From Thalassobius sp. Cn5-15 (GTDB lineage Bacteria > Pseudomonadota > Alphaproteobacteria > Rhodobacterales > Rhodobacteraceae), in NCBI RefSeq assembly GCF_022347685.1, contig NZ_JAKRGF010000001.1, positions 124,001 to 188,000 of the forward strand: a stretch of DNA of 64,000 nt. The letters are read 5' to 3'. Positions 8,466 through 15,970 of the stretch are shown piece by piece. Position numbers and translations under genes: made by a program. Each line of letters begins with the position of its first letter. Position 1 is the stretch's first letter. Under the pieces are notes generated by a model. It was not told where the DNA came from. It was given only the letters and a program-made list of their open reading frames with translations, and searched no databases.

Positions 8466-9329
8466 TTACAGCTTGTTCACCGGAACCTTCAGGAAGACGT
8501 CGCCCTGTTCATCCGGCTCCGGCATCTGACCGGCGCGCATGTTCACCTGTAGCGACGGGATGATCAGTTTCGGCATCGCCAGTTGCGCATCGCGTTCATC
8601 GCGCATCTTGACGAACTCGTCCTGCGCGGCGCCGGCACCGACGTGGATGTTGCGCGCCTTCTGTTCGCCGACGGTGGTTTCCCACGCATAATCCTCACGC
8701 CCCGGTGCCTTGTAATCGTGGCCGACGAAAATCCGAGTGTCGTCGGGAAGGGCAAGGATCTTCTGAATCGACTGATAGAGAACTTGGGACGAGCCGCCGG
8801 GGAAGTCGCAGCGCGCGGTGCCAAAGTCAGGCATGAACAGCGTGTCGCCGACAAAGGCGGCATCGCCCACCACATAGGTCAGACAGGCAGGCGTGTGACC
8901 GGGGGTGTGCAGCACGTCCAGACGCATCTGCCCGATGTGGATGCTGTCGCCTTCGACAAACAGTTTGTCAAATTGGCTGCCGTCGCGCTGAAACTGGGTG
9001 CCTTCGTTGAAAACTTTACCGAAGGTGTCCTGCACAATCTTGATCTGATCACCAATACCGATCTTGCCACCCAGCCGTTCCTGTAGATAAGGGGCGGCGC
9101 TTAGGTGGTCGGCGTGGACGTGGGTTTCTAGCAGCCACTGCACCTCCAGCCCTTCACGTTCGACAAAAGCGATGACGGCATCTGCTGAGGCAGTGTCGGT
9201 GCGGCCAGAGGCATAATCAAAATCCAGCACACTGTCGATCACCGCCGCTGCGGTGCCGGCTGGGTCGCGCACGACATAGGAAATGGTGTTGGTGGCGTCG
9301 TCGAAAAAGGCGGTGACAGCGGGTGTCAT
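8466..9329 (-). CDS. ETHE1/Blh-like persulfide dioxygenase (MBL fold)
   Basis: A 287-residue metallo-beta-lactamase-fold protein with the metal motif THVHADH (His70, His72, Asp74, His75), a further His in LHTPGHTPACL (about 145) and Asp in FVGDTLFMPD (about 165). This set is typical of mononuclear iron persulfide dioxygenases, which oxidise glutathione persulfide to sulfite. In several bacteria the same enzyme is fused to DUF442; here DUF442 is a separate gene at the end of the operon. An AAGGA site lies about 10 nt before the ATG. No BigR/SqrR regulator and no sulfide:quinone reductase are adjacent. Confidence 0.88.
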   Translation of the reverse strand: MTPAVTAFFDDATNTISYVVRDPAGTAAAVIDSVLDFDYASGRTDTASADAVIAFVEREGLEVQWLLETHVHADHLSAAPYLQERLGGKIGIGDQIKIVQDTFGKVFNEGTQFQRDGSQFDKLFVEGDSIHIGQMRLDVLHTPGHTPACLTYVVGDAAFVGDTLFMPDFGTARCDFPGGSSQVLYQSIQKILALPDDTRIFVGHDYKAPGREDYAWETTVGEQKARNIHVGAGAAQDEFVKMRDERDAQLAMPKLIIPSLQVNMRAGQMPEPDEQGDVFLKVPVNKL

Positions 9330-9421
9330 GGCATGGCGTCCTTATGCGTGGTCCTGTTCGTTGGAAAATATATATTAAATTGCGAATGTGTTTCAAGCCC
9401 TGCTTTGCTGCATGACGGCTG

Positions 9422-9470
9422 TTGATATGTATCAAGGCGTCATATCGGGGGATGCGTCATAATAATAAAG
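9422..9470 (+). promoter_or_regulatory. FNR box and class II promoter for the dksA-like gene
   Basis: TTGATATGTATCAA (9422-9435) is an exact match to the FNR/FnrL consensus TTGAT-N4-ATCAA. A -10-like CATAAT lies at 9458-9463. A transcript starting about 7 nt later, near 9470, would place the FNR box centre (9428.5) at about -41.5, the standard class II activation distance. The opposite direction, toward the dioxygenase gene, has no -10-like hexamer at the matching distance. Confidence 0.65.
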
Positions 9471-9509
9471 GGCAAGATACTCCTTGTCCGAATAAGAAGG
9501 ACATACGCT

Positions 9510-9833
9510 ATGACCCCGCTTGAAACCCGCCGTGACCAGTTGCTTTGCCGTCTTGGTGAACTGGACAGTCGTTTGCACAAAATCGAAGACTCGCTCGACA
9601 AACCTCATTCCAAGGATTGGGATGAAGCTGCGGTGGAGCGTGAAGGCGATGAGGTGCGCGAAGGCCTGGGCCACGCCGGTCAGGAGGAGATCCGCCGCAT
9701 CCGTGCCGCCCTGAAACGCGTGCGTGAGGGTGAATATGGCTATTGCGTGCGCTGCGGTGACGAAGTGGCGACAGAACGTCTGGACCTGTTACCCGACACC
9801 CCATTTTGTGCGGGCTGCGCCGCCAGCCACTAG
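9510..9833 (+). CDS. DksA/TraR-family zinc-finger regulator
   Basis: A 107-residue protein: a coiled-coil hairpin (about residues 1-75, rich in Glu/Arg) and a C4-type zinc finger (CVRCG and FCAGC, about residues 79-103). This is the layout of short DksA/TraR-type proteins that reach RNA polymerase through the secondary channel and retune promoters, often with ppGpp. The coiled-coil tip contains acidic residues (KDWDEAAVEREGDE) but I do not see the exact DxxDxA of canonical DksA. The perfect FNR box upstream suggests induction when oxygen is low. Confidence 0.85.
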   Translation: MTPLETRRDQLLCRLGELDSRLHKIEDSLDKPHSKDWDEAAVEREGDEVREGLGHAGQEEIRRIRAALKRVREGEYGYCVRCGDEVATERLDLLPDTPFCAGCAASH

Positions 9834-9960
9834 CCTTGGCGGCAAACAGGCCTGTTTTCAAAGCGCGGCGATGAGGGGCGCGTCGCACCTGTGCCAAACA
9901 GGCCGGGCAAATATGGGAAAACACTGGCCAGCGCACAAAAGAGCGGTAAGATTGCACCAC

Positions 9961-9983
9961 AGGCCAGCACGCACTGGCCTTTT
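9961..9983 (+). terminator. Hairpin plus T-run between the dksA-like gene and the 73-residue ORF
   Basis: AGGCCAG (9961-9967) pairs with CTGGCCT (9974-9980) and is followed by a T4 run. It looks like an intrinsic terminator for the dksA-like transcript, but it ends only 14 nt before the next ATG and so would also sit in that gene's leader. Confidence 0.45.
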
Positions 9984-9997
9984 CATGGGAGGAAGAC

Positions 9998-10219
9998 ATG
10001 AAATACACCGTAGACACACTGCTGACAGGCGGAGATGCCCCGCTGTCTGATGTTCTGGCCACGACGCCTGCACGCGATATCCGCAGCCTTGTTCAGGATC
10101 TGCGCACGCTGGCGATCCGGCTGGAGACAGGGATGCGCGCGCGCGCTGGCACAGCATCCGCCAGTACCACGCAGGCCGATGATCTGGACGAAGACTATTT
10201 CGACAATATGCCGGTTTGA
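9998..10219 (+). CDS. Small acidic hypothetical protein
   Basis: A 73-residue ORF with a strong GGAGG ribosome site about 7 nt upstream of the ATG. The protein has a helical middle part (IRSLVQDLRTLAIRLETGM) and an acidic C-terminus (DDLDEDYFDNMPV). I do not recognise it. It follows the FNR-linked dksA-like gene in the same direction and might share its transcript by readthrough of the hairpin at 9961-9983. The coding call rests on the ribosome site and a normal alphaproteobacterial codon pattern. Confidence 0.55.
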   Translation: MKYTVDTLLTGGDAPLSDVLATTPARDIRSLVQDLRTLAIRLETGMRARAGTASASTTQADDLDEDYFDNMPV

Positions 10220-10245
10220 GGCATTTGTCTGATCGGGGGTCTGCC

Positions 10246-10461
10246 TCAGCCGAGGAAGATCCCCATCACCACCATCATCAGCCCAAAGACTGACAACAAG
10301 AGGGCCGCCATGTTGAGCGGCACGATCTTTTTCAACGCATCGCGCATCTCTTCATCGTTAAGGCCCGCTTTTTTCGCGCCGGCCACTTTCAGGATGCACC
10401 AGAACAGGCCGAACAGCCCTGCAACTGCCAACGCGGCGCCACTCCAAATTAACCAAGTCAT
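10246..10461 (-). CDS. Small two-span membrane protein
   Basis: A 71-residue protein with two hydrophobic helices (about residues 3-27 and 48-70) separated by a charged loop (KKAGLNDEEMRDALKK). No known family or function. The predicted topology is a helical hairpin in the inner membrane. It stands alone on the minus strand between two plus-strand genes. The compact hydrophobic-charged-hydrophobic pattern and an in-frame ATG support coding. Confidence 0.6.
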   Translation of the reverse strand: MTWLIWSGAALAVAGLFGLFWCILKVAGAKKAGLNDEEMRDALKKIVPLNMAALLLSVFGLMMVVMGIFLG

Positions 10462-10628
10462 GCTCTCGCGGTCCTTCCCTCAGCAGATGTTGGCGATGGC
10501 CTAGCCGATCCCATGCGCCTTGGCAACGTGGCGCATTTTCGCAGGCGTGGGCCGCCTGCACCCTGCTGCCCCTTGCGGGGGCGACACAGGGGCGCTAGGG
10601 AAGGGCAAAGCAAATGGAGATGAGCGCC

Positions 10629-10901
10629 ATGGAAGAACAAGACTACAAACAAGACAAAGACTCCAGCTACCGCGTCACTGCGGACGAACTGCGCCAGTTC
10701 ATCGAACGGTTCGAGCGTCTGGAGATGGAAAAGAAAGACATCGCCGATCACCAGAAAGAGGTGATGGCCGAAGCCAAAGGTCGCGGCTACGACACCAAGG
10801 TGATGCGCAAACTGATCGCCCTGCGCAAACGCGACAAGGACGACATCGCCGAAGAAGAAGCGGTGATGGAAATGTACAAAGAAGCGCTGGGCATGGTCTA
10901 A
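10629..10901 (+). CDS. gapR: GapR-like DUF2312 DNA-binding protein
   Basis: A 90-residue, highly charged all-helical protein (VTADELRQFIERFERLEMEKKDIADHQKEV and so on, with RGYDTKVMRKLIALRK in the middle) that matches DUF2312. In Caulobacter the DUF2312 protein GapR encircles overtwisted AT-rich DNA ahead of replication forks and stimulates topoisomerases. I choose ATG 10629 over ATG 10614 because GGAG (10616-10619) is then correctly spaced. It is followed by a clear intrinsic terminator and is likely monocistronic. Confidence 0.9.
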   Translation: MEEQDYKQDKDSSYRVTADELRQFIERFERLEMEKKDIADHQKEVMAEAKGRGYDTKVMRKLIALRKRDKDDIAEEEAVMEMYKEALGMV

Positions 10902-10949
10902 GCCTGCATGGCCTGATCAGATCTGATCTTGCCCCCCAGCCATAGTCTC

Positions 10950-10978
10950 GAAAGCCGTCCCATTGCGGGGCGGCTTTC
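10950..10978 (+). terminator. Intrinsic terminator after gapR
   Basis: GAAAGCCGTCCC (10950-10961) pairs with GGGGCGGCTTTC (10967-10978) through 11 pairs plus one wobble, with a 5-nt loop. A T-rich tract (TTTCTTCTTTC) follows. Confidence 0.85.
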
Positions 10979-10998
10979 TTCTTTCATGCAGGCGTAGC

Positions 10999-11877
10999 CT
11001 AGAGCCCCGCCAGCCACTCCTTCACTGCGGTGCCGATCTCATCCGGGCTGTCTTCTTGGATGAAGTGGCTGCCGGCCACGGTCACTTCAGACAGGTTGGG
11101 GAAGCTGCGGACATAGTCGCGTACGGGACCGGCGATCAGTGCGCCGGGTTCAGCGTTCACGAACAGTTTGGGCAGTGGCGTTTCGCATAGCCATGCGGAA
11201 TAGGCGCCGACAATCTCTGCCACATCCGCTGGCGTGCCCTCGATCGGGATCTGGCGCGGCCATGTCAGGGTGGGGCGACGATCCTCACCCTTGTTCAGGA
11301 AGGGGCGGCGGTATTCGGCCATTTCTTCCTCGCTCAGATCGCGCAGGATGGACCCGGGCAGGATCGCCGCGACGAAGGTGTTGTTCTCTAGGATCATCTC
11401 TTCCCCTGCGGGGGAGCGCATGGCCTCAAAAATCGGACGCGCTGCGGCGGGGAAGGCGTCCCAGCTGGGCACAGGTGCGACGATCCCCTCCATAAAGGCG
11501 ATACCTTTGACGCGGTCGGTATAGGTATGCGCCCAGTGAAACCCAAGGGCAGAGCCCCAGTCGTGAATAACCAGCGTCACGTTATCATGCACGCCCAGCT
11601 GATCCAGCAGGGCGTAGAGGTAGTCGCGATGCTGCAAGAAGGTGTAGCTGCCTGGCCCACTCTTTTCCAGTTTGTCGCTATCCCCCATGCCAATCAGATC
11701 CGGCGCAATCAGACGGCCCATCCCACTCAGGTGCGGCATGACATTGCGCCACAGGTAGGACGAGGTCGGGTTGCCATGAAGAAAGACGATCGGGTCGCCT
11801 GTGCCGGCCTCAATATAGGCCATCTGTTTGCCGTGGACGGTGGCGAATTTCTTGCAGTTGCGGAAATCTGTAGGCAT
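10999..11877 (-). CDS. Haloalkane dehalogenase (HLD-II type)
   Basis: A 292-residue alpha/beta-hydrolase that hydrolyses carbon-halogen bonds to an alcohol, halide and proton. The full catalytic pentad of the LinB/DbjA-like subgroup is visible: halide-stabilising Asn36 (HGNPTS), nucleophile Asp106 and Trp107 ([10 protein letters not shown]), Glu130 (AFMEGIV) and His271 ([14 protein letters not shown]). ATG 11877 (MPTDFRN) has an AGGA site; further upstream reading lacks similarity. Marine Roseobacter-type bacteria often carry such enzymes; the natural substrate is unknown. It has no operon partner. Confidence 0.92.
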   Translation of the reverse strand: MPTDFRNCKKFATVHGKQMAYIEAGTGDPIVFLHGNPTSSYLWRNVMPHLSGMGRLIAPDLIGMGDSDKLEKSGPGSYTFLQHRDYLYALLDQLGVHDNVTLVIHDWGSALGFHWAHTYTDRVKGIAFMEGIVAPVPSWDAFPAAARPIFEAMRSPAGEEMILENNTFVAAILPGSILRDLSEEEMAEYRRPFLNKGEDRRPTLTWPRQIPIEGTPADVAEIVGAYSAWLCETPLPKLFVNAEPGALIAGPVRDYVRSFPNLSEVTVAGSHFIQEDSPDEIGTAVKEWLAGL

Positions 11878-12337
11878 GGGGCGGCATCCTTGGATGGATT
11901 GGACATGACGTTTCCGGCTGCACCGCAGGGTGGAAAGCGGCAAGGCGCTGGAAGGATCATTCCAGAGTAAAAGAGCCAAAACAAGTGCGCAGGCAGACGA
12001 CGATTGCTACGAATATATGGGCTTCAATACTCACCACCGCGTCAGCCCCTGTATGTCATCAGCCAACGCATGCCCTTAGCTGGAACGCTCAGCGATGGGC
12101 AGAAGGGGGCGTCACATTTGTGCGCATGAGGGTCAGTAGGGGGCGCCCTGCAATGATTGTGAGCTTGGTTTTCATCTGTTGATCTGTGCTGGTCGACAAT
12201 AGTGGCAGAGCGAACCTGTGGCACTGGCAAAGGAAAGTGGCACGTGATCAGGCGTTGGCACCCGCCGACCGGTCTTGGCCCGTAGTATAATCGCTTTCGA
12301 CTTGCCCCTGCCACCGCTTCTGCCCATTTTGGCGCCT
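11878..12337 (+). other. Intergenic stretch with no recognised gene
   Basis: About 460 nt between the divergent haloalkane dehalogenase and exonuclease genes. It must hold both promoters. I found no RNA gene, operator or convincing small ORF in it. Confidence 0.5.
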
Positions 12338-12934
12338 ATGACCTTCCTGCCTGATCACCCGCTGCCCAAAGGGGCGTTCCGTTTCATCGCGCTGGACGTG
12401 GAAACCGCCAACCGTAACCGTGGCAGCATCAGCCAGATCGGTCTGGCCTGTGTGGGTCTTGACGGGGGGATGCAGACGTTTGCCACCTATATCGACCCGC
12501 GCGAGGATTTTGCCGCTTTCAATATCCAGCTTACCGGCATCAATGCCGAAACCGTACGCGGTGCGCCCACCTTTGCGCAGGCTTGGGCGCGCCTCTTACC
12601 GTTTCTGCGTGGCGAATTGATCATTCAGCATAGTGGTTTTGACGAAAAGGCAATCAATGAAGCCTGCACGCTGGCGGGGCTGCCTGTGCCACGGCTGATC
12701 TGGGCCGACAGTGTGAAAATCGCCCGCAAGGCCTTCCCAGAGTTTCGTGGGAATGGCGGTCACGGCTTGGGTCATCTGAAAGAGGCGCTGGGCCTTGAGT
12801 TTCACCACCATGATGCAGGCGAGGATGCACGCGCCGCAGCGGAGGTGGTTCTGCTGGCAGAGGAGCGGTTGCAACACTCGGTGGAGGCAATCACCGGCAA
12901 ACGCGCCGATGCGCAACTGTCGCTGAATATCTAG
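12338..12934 (+). CDS. DEDD-family 3'-5' exonuclease (DnaQ-like)
   Basis: A 198-residue RNase H-like exonuclease. Exo I is ALDVETA (Asp and Glu about residues 19-21), Exo II is in HSGFDEKAIN (about 96) and Exo III is HDAGEDARAA (about 160), giving the DEDDh arrangement. It is similar to DNA polymerase III epsilon subunits but too short for the polymerase-binding tail and so is probably a stand-alone proofreading or RNA/DNA trimming enzyme. ATG 12338 was chosen; an upstream TTG would add 21 hydrophobic residues of doubtful coding value. No strong ribosome site is seen. Confidence 0.85.
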   Translation: MTFLPDHPLPKGAFRFIALDVETANRNRGSISQIGLACVGLDGGMQTFATYIDPREDFAAFNIQLTGINAETVRGAPTFAQAWARLLPFLRGELIIQHSGFDEKAINEACTLAGLPVPRLIWADSVKIARKAFPEFRGNGGHGLGHLKEALGLEFHHHDAGEDARAAAEVVLLAEERLQHSVEAITGKRADAQLSLNI

Positions 12935-12971
12935 CGTTGCCGGTGGCGTGGTGTTGTCGCAGGGCTAAACC

Positions 12972-13850
12972 TCAAGGCTCAACCAGTGTTACGCCTTGGA
13001 TGCGCGAGATGTCATAGACGTCTTCGTCGTAAATCTCACTCAACGTGTCCAGCATGCTGTCATTCCAGCCGGGCAGGTCGATCTCTTCTTCCAGCTCGTC
13101 ATCCAGCGCGAATTTGTCGAGGAAGGCAGCGATCACGCGGCGCTTCTGGATTTCATTCATATTGGGATGCTGTTTCAGATAGGCGCGGAAGCGTTTCATG
13201 CCTTCACCGCTCATGATTTCTGTCAACAGATCAAACCCGCCCACAATCTTTTCGTTATGTTCCAACCCCGCCATGTCACGCACCAGTTGCGCCCACAGCA
13301 GCGGGGTGTCCTCATTGCACCAGACATGGATCTGCGCCTCTGGCACATGGCTGCGCAGGCGGTTGATCAACTCGCTCCAGCGCAGGTGCCGGGGATCTGC
13401 GCCGCCCATGAAGTCCAGAAAATCCGGCGTTGGCGCCTGTGCAAAAACCGCCGGTAGAAAGGTTGCCGGATTGCGGATCGCCAGAAACAGTTCGACCTGA
13501 TCGTGCTGAAACAACGTGCAGAATCGGGCCAGCCGCACCTCTGCACCGGGGTAGATCACCCCCTTGTTGATCGCCACCTTAGGCACAGAGAAGAAGTTTT
13601 CGTTGGAAAACAGAATGCGGTCGGGATCATCCGCACCCTCTAAAATGTCATGCAGCAGTCTGTCATGCGCATCCTCGGCCAGTGGGCCCTGATCCATCGT
13701 CTGCAACAGATCACGAATCAAGCGGCGATAGGCGGTCGGGCGCGGCACGCTGATGCCACGTTTGTGGAAAGCATCGCGGTTCTTCAGCAGACAACGGACC
13801 AGTCGTTCGTCGTCGGTATTGTGGGCGCCAGCGTGTAGGACGACGTGCAT
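12972..13850 (-). CDS. Sulfotransferase-like protein with degenerate PAPS-binding loop
   Basis: A 292-residue protein. The N-terminus (VVLHAGAHNTDDERL) aligns by eye with the HxGxHKTGTT(S/T)LQ loop that binds PAPS in bacterial sulfotransferases, and LFLAIRNPATFLPAVFAQ (about residue 125) resembles their 3'-phosphate motif with RNP. The key Lys and Thr residues of the loop are changed (Asn-Thr-Asp-Asp), so catalysis is doubtful. The start is ATG 13850 with a GAGG site 6 nt away. It is divergent from the iron-type permease gene. Function unknown; the fold call is inference. Confidence 0.6.
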   Translation of the reverse strand: MHVVLHAGAHNTDDERLVRCLLKNRDAFHKRGISVPRPTAYRRLIRDLLQTMDQGPLAEDAHDRLLHDILEGADDPDRILFSNENFFSVPKVAINKGVIYPGAEVRLARFCTLFQHDQVELFLAIRNPATFLPAVFAQAPTPDFLDFMGGADPRHLRWSELINRLRSHVPEAQIHVWCNEDTPLLWAQLVRDMAGLEHNEKIVGGFDLLTEIMSGEGMKRFRAYLKQHPNMNEIQKRRVIAAFLDKFALDDELEEEIDLPGWNDSMLDTLSEIYDEDVYDISRIQGVTLVEP

Positions 13851-13964
13851 CGATTTCCTCAAATACTGTCAGCGGGGTCACGGCAGGGTGCCGCAGTAGG
13901 GTTTGATGACGCAGTATAAGGTCTTTTCTGGACAGATAAACTGCTTTCAGGCAAAGGGGGCGGC

Positions 13965-15644
13965 ATGACCGACAGCACTGCTCATTCCTCGCGCCCGTCG
14001 CCCTCCGCCGCCCCCAAATGTCGTTCGTTCTGGCGGATGAACCCGTGGTCGCTGGGCGCGGCGCTGATTGCGGCGCTGGTGTTGATGCCGATTGTGGCGG
14101 TGGTGTGGATTGCCTTTAACCCCACCGACAATATCTGGCCGCACCTAATTTCCACTACGCTGCCACGCTACATGCGCACGACGCTGGCGCTGATGATCTG
14201 TGTCGGTGCGCTGGCCGGTGTGATGGGCACCGTGACCGCATGGCTGATTTCGCGCTACCGCTTTCCGCTGTCTGGCTGGCTGGAATGGCTGCTACTTTTG
14301 CCACTGGCGATCCCGGCCTATGTGGGAGCCTATGCGCTGGTTGATCTGCTGGAATACGCAGGTCCGGTACAAACATGGCTGCGCGGGCTAATGGGGTGGA
14401 AGACCTCGCGTGACTACTGGTTCCCTGAAATTCGCAGCTTCGGCGCGGCGGTGATTGTGCTGGGTGCTGCGCTTTACCCCTATGTTTACCTCTTGGCGCG
14501 CCAAGCGTTCCGCGAGCAATCCGCCGCAACCGAGGAGGTGGCGCGTTCGCTCGGCTCAAACGCTTGGGGACGGTTTTTCCGTGTTGGTCTGCCGCTGGCG
14601 CGTCCGGCGATTGCCGCTGGAATGGCGATCGCGATGATGGAAACTGTGAATGATTTCGGCACCGTGGATTATTTTGCCGTGCAGACCCTGACCACTGGTA
14701 TTTTCACCGTCTGGCTGGAAAGCAACAACGCAGGCGGTGCAGCGCAGCTGGCGTCTGTGGTGCTGGTTCTGGTGATCTTCTTGGTCACGATGGAAAAGGT
14801 CAGCCGCCGCAAGACCCGGTTCTTTGCCATGTCCGGCCGCCACCGTTCGGTTACGCCTGTGGCTTTGTCGGGCGCGGTGGGCTGGGGAGCGATGGCGCTC
14901 TGCGCTCTGCCGTTCCTGATCGGCTTTGCCATGCCTGTTGGGGTGATTTTGCACCATGCATTGCGCAATGCAGAGGTGTGGCAGGACCCAGCCCTTTATG
15001 CCGCACTTTGGAACACGCTGTATGTCGGTGGCATCGCGGCGGTGCTGACGGTGCTGGCGGCGGTCTTTATGGTTTACGGCGTGCGCTTGTCGGGCCGCAG
15101 CCTGCCGCGTCTGTTGTTGCCGGTCACCACCATTGGCTACGCGGCCCCCGGTGCGGTGCTGGGCGTTGGGATCCTGATCCCGCTGGCGGCCTTTGACAAC
15201 TGGATGGCTGATCTGATCGAGGCCGCAACCGGCGTAGACATCGGGCTGGTGCTGACGGGATCAGCGGTGGCGCTGATCTTTGCCTATGGTGTGCGTTTCT
15301 TTGCCATTGCGCAGGGGGCTGCGGATGCGGCGATGGGGCGGGTGTCGCCCAGCCTGCCGATGGCGGCACGGTCGCTGGGCCGCACCAAAGGACAGGTGCT
15401 GCGTCAGATCTATGCGCCGCTGATCCGCGGCTCTGTCGGGTCGGCACTGCTATTGGTGTTTGTGGATGCGGTGAAGGAACTGCCCGCCACGCTGTTGCTG
15501 CGCCCGTTCAATTTCGACACGTTGGCGACACGAGTGCATGAACAGGCGTCACTGGAAAACCTCGGCGATGCGTCACCTGCGGCGATTCTGGTGGTGCTGG
15601 TGGGGCTGGCCGCGGTGGCGATGCTGGCGCGGGCCAATCGCTGA
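13965..15644 (+). CDS. Fbp/Afu-type ABC transporter permease (two fused permease halves)
   Basis: A 559-residue membrane protein with about 12 hydrophobic segments in two halves, each with an ABC-permease EAA loop (EEVARSLGSNAWGRFFRVGLP near residue 190 and AARSLGRTKGQVLRQIYAPL near 470). This double permease is typical of ferric iron (FbpB/AfuB/SfuB) importers. The C-terminal KELPATLLLRPFNFDTLA segment is characteristic. No binding protein or ATPase gene is adjacent, so the partners must be elsewhere. Iron as the substrate is inferred from the family. Confidence 0.88.
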   Translation: MTDSTAHSSRPSPSAAPKCRSFWRMNPWSLGAALIAALVLMPIVAVVWIAFNPTDNIWPHLISTTLPRYMRTTLALMICVGALAGVMGTVTAWLISRYRFPLSGWLEWLLLLPLAIPAYVGAYALVDLLEYAGPVQTWLRGLMGWKTSRDYWFPEIRSFGAAVIVLGAALYPYVYLLARQAFREQSAATEEVARSLGSNAWGRFFRVGLPLARPAIAAGMAIAMMETVNDFGTVDYFAVQTLTTGIFTVWLESNNAGGAAQLASVVLVLVIFLVTMEKVSRRKTRFFAMSGRHRSVTPVALSGAVGWGAMALCALPFLIGFAMPVGVILHHALRNAEVWQDPALYAALWNTLYVGGIAAVLTVLAAVFMVYGVRLSGRSLPRLLLPVTTIGYAAPGAVLGVGILIPLAAFDNWMADLIEAATGVDIGLVLTGSAVALIFAYGVRFFAIAQGAADAAMGRVSPSLPMAARSLGRTKGQVLRQIYAPLIRGSVGSALLLVFVDAVKELPATLLLRPFNFDTLATRVHEQASLENLGDASPAAILVVLVGLAAVAMLARANR

Positions 15645-15970
15645 TCACCGGTGTTTAAACTGACACTCTGATCCGATGCCCCAAGCCGCTATAGGTTCAG
15701 CTTATGGTGAGATAAAGCCCTTGAATGCTCTCACGAATTTGTGCCCAGAAAAGAGGCATGCATTGTCGTTAGCGCCTTTAATGTCGCGAACCGTCGCGCT
15801 ACGTTGCGTCACTTAGGGGGTCGTATTTCTACGACTCGCAGTCGCTTGGAACACAGCATCAACACCTTTCTGTCACGCCTTGTCGCGCGGCATGGCCCGT
15901 TAGTTGCAGTTCCTCAGCAATGTGCCCAGCAGTGTTTTCTGTTCGGGGCTTCTAGCAAAGGACAAACGTG
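15645..15970 (+). other. Intergenic stretch with no recognised gene
   Basis: About 326 nt between the permease and the glutamate-synthase-like gene. A 76-codon frame at 15741-15971 has no family similarity, no ribosome site and composition unlike its neighbours, so I do not call it. An AAAGGA ribosome site for the next gene lies near its end. Confidence 0.5.
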
